Below, piece after piece: positions 6,976 to 13,088 of a stretch of DNA of 36,654 nt. The translations under genes and the position numbers were made by a program. The notes under the pieces were generated by a model. It was not told where the DNA came from, ran no database searches, and saw nothing but the letters and a program-made list of their open reading frames with translations. This DNA comes from Oscillospiraceae bacterium (lineage in GTDB: Bacteria; Bacillota; Clostridia; Oscillospirales; Acutalibacteraceae), in the NCBI GenBank assembly GCA_022508845.1, contig JAFLUL010000016.1:1-36654 (forward strand), in the 5' to 3' direction. How positions within the stretch are numbered: the first letter of the stretch is position 1; each line of letters begins with the position of its first letter.

Positions 6976-8232
6976 TTGAAGAAAACAGCTCTTTTAATTA
7001 CCCTGCTGATGTGTGTTATGCTCCTTGTTTGCTGTGCGCGCCAGTCTGTTTTGACGTCGGGCGAAAACGGAGAAACAGATATAAACAGTGTGTCCGATAA
7101 CGCTGAAACCGACATCAGCTCAACTCAGGATGCTCCCGACGGCACATTAACTGACATTGATGCAAGCTCGGACGATGCTGCTTTGATCGACGAGCCGCCT
7201 GTAAGTGTTGGGGGAGATCAGCAGGAAATTTGCGATTCGCTGAGCGAAAGCTATTCCGCCTTATGTGTTCAGGCGGCTGTTATAAAAAACGGACGCGTTG
7301 ATTCGGTTTACAGCTACGGCACCGCCGAAAGATCCACCGGCAGAGAAGTTAACGAGGACACAAAATACCGCGTTGCTTCAATAACAAAGCTTGTTTCCGT
7401 TATGGTGTTTTTCTGCCTTAAGCAGGAGGGGCTTGTTGATGAAAACGCCGATATTTCCGTTTATTTTGATTACCCCTGCCATAGTCCGTATTATCCCGAT
7501 ACTGTTATAACTCCGCTTATGATAATGTCGCACACCGCCTCAATGGTTGATGTGGGGCCCATGTATCTCAGCGACGGAACGCTTTCTTCCAAATCGTTTT
7601 ATATCGGATATGAGCCGGGAACCTTCTATGCTTACAGCAATTCCGGCTTCGCAGTTATCCAGTGCATCTGCGAAAGAGTAACCGGTATGGAGTTTGACGC
7701 TATCGCAAAACAATATATATTTGAGCCTCTCGGAATAGACGCCGCTTATATCGCGTCAGGGCTTAAGGATACCTCAAATCTCGGAGAACTCAGAGAATTG
7801 ACTATTTCCACTATGCTCAGCCGCAAACCCCGGCCGCTCGGAACAGGCCTTAATTTTGCTCAGGGAAATCTCTATTGCTCTGCAAAGGATTATGCAAAAA
7901 TCCTCTGCCTGCTTATGAACGACGGATTGACCGCCGACGGAACAAGAATACTCTCAACCGAAAGCATAAACACAATGAAAACGGTTCGCATCTCAAATGA
8001 TTCGTTCGGAGTTGCCCTTGGCATGAGAAAACAGACCAATGTTTTTCAAAACAAAACGGTGTATACTCACACCGGTTCTTCCTACGGACTTTACAGCGCA
8101 TATCTGTTTTCCCCGGAAGAAAAGAGCGGTGTTGTTGTGATAACTTCGGGCTGTCCGCCTGAAAAAGACGAAACAACTCAGATTTATAGAGCGTGCCTTA
8201 ACTATATAACGGCTCTCTATCCCGAAAATTAG
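6976..8232 (+). CDS. Lipoprotein serine hydrolase, paralog of the upstream dockerin enzyme
   Basis: A 418-residue protein. The start is taken as TTG at 6976, preceded by GGAGTG, because from there it gives a clean lipoprotein signal (KKTALLITLL..., LLVCC at 16-20). Reading frames that begin further upstream merely overlap the preceding gene. After the lipidated Cys comes a long Asp/Ser/Thr/Glu-rich linker to about residue 80, then a class C beta-lactamase/penicillin-binding-protein-like domain. Its motifs are SITK (135-138), YSN (220-222) and HTG (365-367). It shares many blocks with its neighbour (VNEDTKYR, SYGTA, EPLGIDAA, LKDTSNLG, SAKDYAKI), which shows duplication. It lacks the dockerin and His/Cys module, so the pair differ in how they are held at the surface. 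The gap to the upstream gene is 22 bp. Substrate unknown. Confidence 0.85.
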   Translation: MKKTALLITLLMCVMLLVCCARQSVLTSGENGETDINSVSDNAETDISSTQDAPDGTLTDIDASSDDAALIDEPPVSVGGDQQEICDSLSESYSALCVQAAVIKNGRVDSVYSYGTAERSTGREVNEDTKYRVASITKLVSVMVFFCLKQEGLVDENADISVYFDYPCHSPYYPDTVITPLMIMSHTASMVDVGPMYLSDGTLSSKSFYIGYEPGTFYAYSNSGFAVIQCICERVTGMEFDAIAKQYIFEPLGIDAAYIASGLKDTSNLGELRELTISTMLSRKPRPLGTGLNFAQGNLYCSAKDYAKILCLLMNDGLTADGTRILSTESINTMKTVRISNDSFGVALGMRKQTNVFQNKTVYTHTGSSYGLYSAYLFSPEEKSGVVVITSGCPPEKDETTQIYRACLNYITALYPEN

Positions 8233-8251
8233 AAAAAATTTAAAAAATATC

Positions 8252-8280
8252 TTGATTTAATAAAAGCACTGTGTTATACT
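8252..8280 (+). promoter_or_regulatory. rpsB-tsf promoter
   Basis: TTGATT (8252-8257), 17 bp, TATACT (8275-8280). Placed between the end of the hydrolase operon and rpsB, it gives a leader of about 100 nt before the rpsB ATG. Confidence 0.75.
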
Positions 8281-8287
8281 TTTGCAG

Positions 8288-8345
8288 TACTACGCACGCG
8301 GGTGGATTATTTTAAGGGTGCGCGCATAATAACGCGTCTTAAAAT
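8288..8345 (+). promoter_or_regulatory. Structured rpsB mRNA leader
   Basis: The leader can fold into a long hairpin. ATTTTAAG (8309-8316) pairs with CTTAAAAT (8338-8345), and inside it CGCG (8321-8324) pairs with CGCG (8333-8336) around an 8-nt loop. An alternative stem, CGCAC (8293-8297) with GTGCG (8319-8323), would exclude the inner stem. Such leaders commonly bind the encoded ribosomal protein, here S2, for feedback control. S2 binding is inference; I do not recognise a known Rfam leader. Confidence 0.45.
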
Positions 8346-8386
8346 AAAATGAAATTCGCGGAGGATAAACTAAGGAGGATATAAAA

Positions 8387-9151
8387 ATGTCAGTAGTATC
8401 AATGAAACAGCTGCTTGAAGCAGGTGTACACTTCGGTCATCAGACCAGAAGATGGAACCCCAAAATGGCTCCCTATATTTTCACGGAGCGCAACGGAATC
8501 TATATCATAGATCTCCAGAAAACTGTTAAAAAGCTCGACGACGCCTATATGTTCGTCCGTGAAGTTGCCGCAAACGGCGGTGAAATTTTCTTCGTAGGAA
8601 CAAAAAAGCAGGCCATGGATTCCATCAAGGAAGAGGCAGAGCGCTGCGAAATGCCTTATGTTAACGCCAGATGGCTTGGCGGTATGTTAACAAACTTTAC
8701 AACCATCCGCCGCAGAATTAAGCGTCTTGAACAGCTTAAGGCTATGGAAGAAGACGGAACATTCGATCTTCTCCCCAAAAAGGAAGTAAGCAAATTAAGA
8801 GTTGAAAGAGAAAAGCTCGAAAAGTTTATGGGCGGCATCGTTAATATGAAAAAGCAGCCCGAGGCTATGTTCATTGTTGACCCCCGCAAAGAGCGCATTG
8901 CCGTTCTTGAGGCCAAAAAGCTCGGTATACCGATCGTTGCCATTGTTGACACAAACTGCGATCCCGACGAAATTGACTATGTTATCCCCGGAAATGACGA
9001 TGCTATCAGAGCAGTTAAGCTCATCGCCGGCGCAATGGCTGACGCCGTTATCGAAGGCAGACAGGGCGAGCAGAACGCTTCTGTTAATGAAGAAGCTCCC
9101 GCTGAGGCAGAGGCCGAGGCAGAAGCTCCCGCAGAGGAAGAAGCCGAATAA
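8387..9151 (+). CDS. rpsB: 30S ribosomal protein S2
   Basis: A 254-residue S2 protein of the small ribosomal subunit, needed for translation initiation competence. The N-terminal block [22 protein letters not shown] is diagnostic, as are [20 protein letters not shown] and the PDAIF-equivalent MFIVDPRKE followed by [22 protein letters not shown]. The C-terminus ends in an Ala/Glu-rich acidic tail of about 25 residues, common in Clostridia. AAGGAGG precedes the ATG at ideal spacing. It is followed by tsf after 68 bp containing a hairpin, and preceded by its own promoter and structured leader. Confidence 0.98.
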   Translation: MSVVSMKQLLEAGVHFGHQTRRWNPKMAPYIFTERNGIYIIDLQKTVKKLDDAYMFVREVAANGGEIFFVGTKKQAMDSIKEEAERCEMPYVNARWLGGMLTNFTTIRRRIKRLEQLKAMEEDGTFDLLPKKEVSKLRVEREKLEKFMGGIVNMKKQPEAMFIVDPRKERIAVLEAKKLGIPIVAIVDTNCDPDEIDYVIPGNDDAIRAVKLIAGAMADAVIEGRQGEQNASVNEEAPAEAEAEAEAPAEEEAE

Positions 9152-9169
9152 TTCAGTTAATTTTTATTT

Positions 9170-9188
9170 GCCCGTACAGCGTGCGGGC
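9170..9188 (+). promoter_or_regulatory. rpsB-tsf intergenic hairpin
   Basis: GCCCGTAC (9170-9177), a 3-nt loop and GTGCGGGC (9181-9188) form an 8-bp stem with one G-U pair, just before the tsf ribosome binding site. The following sequence has no continuous T-run, so it is more likely an attenuator or RNA-processing/stability element than a full terminator. Confidence 0.55.
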
Positions 9189-9219
9189 ATTATTTAGAAG
9201 ATAACAGGAGGAAAATATT

Positions 9220-10146
9220 ATGAGTTTTACAGCAAAAGACGTACAGGCTCTCAGAGAAAAAACAGGCGTTGGTATGATGGACTGCAAAAAGGCTCTCACT
9301 CAGGCTGACGGCGATATGGAAAAGGCAATAGATTTTCTTCGCGAAAGAGGACTTGCGGTAGCCGCTAAAAAAGCTACCCGCGTTGCTGCCGAAGGCGCAG
9401 TTATAGCTTATTATGACGAAGCGGCCAAGGTTGGCGTTCTTGTTGAAGTTAACAGTGAAACCGATTTCGTTGCCAAAAATGATAAATTCAAAACTCTTGC
9501 ACTGAGCGTTGCAAAAACAATAGCAAAAAATAATCCCGCTGATGTTGACACGCTTTACAATATGAACCTTGACGGCTCCGACAGAACCGTTACAGAGAAT
9601 TTCCAGGATGCTATTCTCGCTATCGGCGAAAATATGAAGATCCGCCGTTTTGAGAGAGTTGAAGGCGTTGTTTCCACTTATATCCACGGCGGCGGTTCCG
9701 TTGGCGTTATGGTTTGCCTTGACACCGACGACGCTACTGCGGCAAAAGAGGAATTCCAGACTATGGGCAAGGACGTTGCTATGCAGATCGCTGCTATGTC
9801 ACCCCTCTATCTCGATCCCGCTTCTGTTCCCGCTGACGTTATTGAGCACGAAAAGGAAATCAACCTTGCTCAGATGAAAGAGGATCCCAAAATGGCAAAT
9901 AAGCCCGCAGCGGTTCTTGATAAGATCATCGAGGGTAAAATTGATAAGTACTTCAAGGAAGTATGCCTGATGGATCAGGAGTTCGTTAAGAACGGCGATA
10001 TGGACGTTAAGGGCTATGTTGCAAGCGTTGCAAAAGCATTAGGCGCCGAAATCAAGGTAACAGGCTTCTATCGCTATGCAAAGGGCGAAGGCCTTCAGAA
10101 GAAGGAAGACGATTTTGCTGCTGAAATCGCCAGCATGGTAAAATAA
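9220..10146 (+). CDS. tsf: Translation elongation factor Ts
   Basis: A 308-residue EF-Ts, the nucleotide exchange factor that releases GDP from EF-Tu. The N-terminal UBA-like domain has VQALREKTGVGMMDCKKAL. The nucleotide-exchange signature ETDFVAKND follows, then the two core subdomains with YIHGGGSVGVMV and VALQIAAMSP-like AMQIAAMSPLYL. Length is normal for the family. AGGAGG lies before the ATG. It is cotranscribed with rpsB in the usual bacterial order and followed by a strong intrinsic terminator, so prmA downstream is a separate unit or relies on read-through. Confidence 0.98.
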   Translation: MSFTAKDVQALREKTGVGMMDCKKALTQADGDMEKAIDFLRERGLAVAAKKATRVAAEGAVIAYYDEAAKVGVLVEVNSETDFVAKNDKFKTLALSVAKTIAKNNPADVDTLYNMNLDGSDRTVTENFQDAILAIGENMKIRRFERVEGVVSTYIHGGGSVGVMVCLDTDDATAAKEEFQTMGKDVAMQIAAMSPLYLDPASVPADVIEHEKEINLAQMKEDPKMANKPAAVLDKIIEGKIDKYFKEVCLMDQEFVKNGDMDVKGYVASVAKALGAEIKVTGFYRYAKGEGLQKKEDDFAAEIASMVK

Positions 10147-10163
10147 TCCGATTTATTAAAAAG

Positions 10164-10196
10164 AAAAGCACTGTCTTTTTCAAGGCAGTGCTTTTT
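10164..10196 (+). terminator. Rho-independent terminator after tsf
   Basis: AAAAGCACTGTC (10164-10175) pairs with GGCAGTGCTTTT (10184-10195), an 11-12 bp stem with an 8-nt loop, ending in a T-run. The flanking A-run makes it usable in both directions. Confidence 0.85.
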
Positions 10197-10221
10197 AGAT
10201 AGATAAAGGCAGGAGAGAAAA

Positions 10222-11145
10222 ATGGAAATTTGGACTGAAATAAAACTGACAGTAAGCGTTCAAAACCTTGACCGCGCCGCGGATATTGTTAATATGACTG
10301 TTCCTTACGGCATATATATTGAGGATTATTCCAACCTCGAGCAGGAGGCTCTTGAAATTGCAAATATCGACCTTATTGACGAAGAGCTGCTCAAAAAGGA
10401 CAGAACAAAGGGAATTATACACATTTATATAACCGGCGATATGAACCCCGCGGAAGCTGTATCATTTATAGAAAACAGATTCACTGCAGAAAAAATATCA
10501 TATACTCTTGAAACTGCAAACTGCAAAAAAGAGGACTGGGAAAATAACTGGAGGCAGTATTTTAAACCTGCGCCGGTTGGCGAAAAACTGTTTATAAGGC
10601 CGGTGTGGATAGACGATTATAACGCGGAAAACAGAAAGGTTATAAATATCGAACCGGGAGCCGCGTTCGGCACAGGCACTCACGAAACAACGCGCCTTTG
10701 CCTTTCAGCCCTTGAAAACCACGTAAAACAGGGAAGCTCTATTCTCGACGTTGGCTGCGGAAGCGGTATTCTTGCCGTTGCCGCTTTGCTGCTGGGTGCA
10801 AAAAACGCGGTAGGAGTGGATATAGACGAGCTTGCCGTTAAGGCGGCAAAGGAAAACGGCATACTGAACGGATTTTCAGAACCTGAATACAGCGTTATAA
10901 AGGGCGATTTAACCGATAAGGTTACGGGAAAATATGATATTGTTACCGCAAATATCGTTGCCGATGCAATTATAGCTCTTACCCCCGGAATAAAAAACTT
11001 TCTCTCTCCGGGAGGAGTTTATATAGTTTCGGGTATAATCGACAGCCGCGCATCAGAGGTTATAGCCGCTTTGGAAGCCGGCGGATTTAATATAACCGAA
11101 AGATATGAGGACGGCGGTTGGTGCTGTTTTGCGGCAGTTCAGTAA
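10222..11145 (+). CDS. prmA: Ribosomal protein L11 methyltransferase
   Basis: A 307-residue S-adenosylmethionine-dependent methyltransferase that trimethylates ribosomal protein L11. An N-terminal substrate-recognition domain (about 1-110) leads into the family block WENNWRQYFKP and then the signature PGAAFGTGTHETTRLCL. The SAM-binding Rossmann motif ILDVGCGSGILAVAALLLGA follows, and the post-I acidic residue is in VGVDIDELAV. The catalytic-region NIVADAI (NPPY-like) segment is present. Length is typical. GGCAGGAG precedes the ATG. No clear promoter is visible in the roughly 25 bp after the tsf terminator, so its transcription may depend on read-through or on a promoter overlapping that hairpin. 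Confidence 0.95.
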   Translation: MEIWTEIKLTVSVQNLDRAADIVNMTVPYGIYIEDYSNLEQEALEIANIDLIDEELLKKDRTKGIIHIYITGDMNPAEAVSFIENRFTAEKISYTLETANCKKEDWENNWRQYFKPAPVGEKLFIRPVWIDDYNAENRKVINIEPGAAFGTGTHETTRLCLSALENHVKQGSSILDVGCGSGILAVAALLLGAKNAVGVDIDELAVKAAKENGILNGFSEPEYSVIKGDLTDKVTGKYDIVTANIVADAIIALTPGIKNFLSPGGVYIVSGIIDSRASEVIAALEAGGFNITERYEDGGWCCFAAVQ

Positions 11146-11160
11146 AAAACTGAAATATGC

Positions 11161-11189
11161 TTGTAATTATTTTCTCAGTATGATAAATT
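11161..11189 (+). promoter_or_regulatory. Possible promoter of the GH4 gene
   Basis: TTGTAA (11161-11166), 17 bp, TAAATT (11184-11189), in the 74-bp gap after prmA. Both boxes deviate from consensus, so this is only a candidate. Confidence 0.35.
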
Positions 11190-11219
11190 AAAGAAAAACA
11201 AACTGAAAGGCGGGTTTTT

Positions 11220-12539
11220 ATGAAAATAACCTTTATGGGTGCGGGAAGCACAGTTTTTGCAAGAAACGTTATAGGCGACTGTATGTGCAGCGAGGCTCTC
11301 AGAGACAGCGTTTTTGCGCTCTATGATATTGACGGGGAGAGGCTTGAAGAGAGCAGAACGATTCTTGAAGCAATGAGAGCGGCAAAGGGCGGCTACGGAA
11401 AAATTGAGTGTTATGTCGGAGTTGAAAACAGAAAGTCCGCGCTCAGAAATGCCGATTTTGTTGTTAATGCCATTCAGGTCGGCTTATATGACCCGTGTAC
11501 GATAATCGACTTTGAGGTGCCGAAAAAATATGGTTTAAGGCAAACAATAGGCGACACTCTCGGCATAGGCGGAATTATGAGGGCATTGCGAACAATACCC
11601 GTTATGAAGGATTTTGCGGACGATATGGCCGAGGTGTGCCCCGATGCGTTTTTCCTCAATTATACCAATCCTATGGCAATGCTTACAGGCTTTATGCTCA
11701 GATACACTCCGATAAAAACAGTTGGTCTTTGCCACAGCGTTCAGTGCTGCAGCCGCGATCTTCTCAGTAAGCTCGGTATGGAGGACAGGCTTGAGGGAAG
11801 AAAAGAACTCATAGCCGGAATAAACCATATGGCGTGGCTGCTCCAAATAAAGGATAAAAACGGCGTTGACCTCTATCCCGAAATTAAATCCCGGGTGGAT
11901 AATTATCTTGCCGACCCTGAGGACAATGATAAGGTCCGTATGGAATATATAAAAAATTTCGGCTATTACTGCACCGAATCAAGCGAGCATAACGCCGAAT
12001 ATAATATGTTCTATATAAAATCAAAATATCCCGAGCTTATAGAGAAATATAATATCCCGCTCGATGAATATCCGCGCAGATGCATAAATCAGATAGAACG
12101 CTGGAAAAATGAATATAAAGAGATCCTGGAAACCGGAATCAAGGAACACGAGCGTTCAAATGAATATGCTTCGCATATTATGGAAGCAATTGTTACCTCT
12201 GAGCCTTATCAGATAGGCGGAAATGTTCTCAATACGGGAAATCTTATCTCCAATCTTCCTGCCGACGCGTGCGTTGAAGTTCCGTGTCTTGTAAACGGCT
12301 ACGGTATAAACCCGTGCAGCGTTGGAGCGCTTCCCGTTCAGTGCGCCGCTATGAATATGACAAATATTAATGTTCAGCTCTTAACGATAGAAGCGGCTGT
12401 CACTCGCAAAAAAGAGCACATCTATCAGGCGGCTATGCTTGACCCCCACACCGGCAGCGAGCTGGATATAGACACCATTAAAAGAATGGTGGACGACCTC
12501 ATTGAGGCTCACGGAAGCTATCTTCCTAAATATAATTAA
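11220..12539 (+). CDS. GH4 alpha-galactosidase/alpha-glucosidase
   Basis: A 439-residue family GH4 glycosidase, which cleaves glycosides through a transient oxidation that needs NAD+ and a divalent metal. The N-terminal Rossmann loop is KITFMGAGSTVFARNV. NYTNPMAMLT (148-156), GLCHSVQ with Cys171, and GINHMAW with His203 match the MelA/AglA type, where Cys and His bind manganese. The CHSVQ form points to the branch acting on unphosphorylated alpha-galactosides or alpha-glucosides rather than 6-phospho-beta-glucosides; the exact sugar is inference. There is no signal peptide, so it is cytoplasmic. AAAGGCGGG lies before the ATG. It stands alone with no transporter beside it, and its stop codon overlaps the convergent rnhA stop by 4 bp. 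Confidence 0.88.
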   Translation: MKITFMGAGSTVFARNVIGDCMCSEALRDSVFALYDIDGERLEESRTILEAMRAAKGGYGKIECYVGVENRKSALRNADFVVNAIQVGLYDPCTIIDFEVPKKYGLRQTIGDTLGIGGIMRALRTIPVMKDFADDMAEVCPDAFFLNYTNPMAMLTGFMLRYTPIKTVGLCHSVQCCSRDLLSKLGMEDRLEGRKELIAGINHMAWLLQIKDKNGVDLYPEIKSRVDNYLADPEDNDKVRMEYIKNFGYYCTESSEHNAEYNMFYIKSKYPELIEKYNIPLDEYPRRCINQIERWKNEYKEILETGIKEHERSNEYASHIMEAIVTSEPYQIGGNVLNTGNLISNLPADACVEVPCLVNGYGINPCSVGALPVQCAAMNMTNINVQLLTIEAAVTRKKEHIYQAAMLDPHTGSELDIDTIKRMVDDLIEAHGSYLPKYN

Positions 12540-12973
12540 AGATACCTCTGATATTCTCTAACGGCAACAGCGTCGCACCGCTCGTTTTCAGGGTGGCCTG
12601 CGTGACCTTTTATCCATTCAAAGGTCACATTGTGAACCGAGAGAAGCGCATCAAATTCCCTCCAGAGATCCGGATTGAGAACAGGGCTGTTATTTGCCTT
12701 TTTCCAGCCGCGCTTTTTCCAGTTTTTAAGCCATCCTTCGTTAACCGCGTCGCAAACATATTTTGAATCGGATATCACTGTAACATCGCATTTTCTTTTA
12801 AGAGCTTTTAAGCCTTCGATAACTGCGGTCAGCTCCATACGGTTGTTGGTCGTTTCGTTTTCAGAGCCGAAAAGCTCTTTTTCTTTGTTCTTATATCTGA
12901 GAATTGCGCACCATCCGCCGGGACCCGGATTTCCCGAGCACGCGCCGTCTGTGTATAAGTAAACTCTGTCCAT
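12536..12973 (-). CDS. rnhA: Ribonuclease HI
   Basis: A 145-residue RNase HI, which removes RNA from RNA-DNA hybrids such as R-loops and primers. The four catalytic carboxylates are visible: Asp9 in YTDGACSGNPGPGG, Glu47 in NNRMELTA, Asp69 in ISDSKYV and Asp134 in NERCDAVA, with the supporting His124 in KGHAGHPEN. The basic handle region KNWKKRGWKK is present, which favours the substrate-binding type I enzyme. The start is taken at 12973 (MDRVYLYTDGA), because GGTGAT lies just before it and a longer reading would overlap the predicted -10 element at 12989-12994. It converges on the GH4 gene with a 4-bp overlap. Confidence 0.95.
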   Translation of the reverse strand: MDRVYLYTDGACSGNPGPGGWCAILRYKNKEKELFGSENETTNNRMELTAVIEGLKALKRKCDVTVISDSKYVCDAVNEGWLKNWKKRGWKKANNSPVLNPDLWREFDALLSVHNVTFEWIKGHAGHPENERCDAVAVREYQRYL

Positions 12974-12988
12974 AAAATCACCGAAAAA

Positions 12989-13017
12989 AGAATACCACAA
13001 AATTTTCTTTTTTTCAA
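12989..13017 (-). promoter_or_regulatory. rnhA promoter
   Basis: On the minus strand, TTGAAA (13017-13012), 17 bp, TATTCT (12994-12989), about 16 bp upstream of the chosen ATG. This leaves a very short 5' leader. Confidence 0.5.
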
Positions 13018-13088
13018 TCGTGAATATGACTAAACGCTGAGCATCTGTGAATAATATTTATAAATTATTCAAAGGGTGGAATGAACAG

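Noticed and set aside
5274-8232. Antibiotic-resistance beta-lactamases
   Set aside because: The SxxK/YSN/HxG fold is shared with many peptidases and esterases. The dockerin, lipobox and operon partners point to surface hydrolysis rather than resistance.
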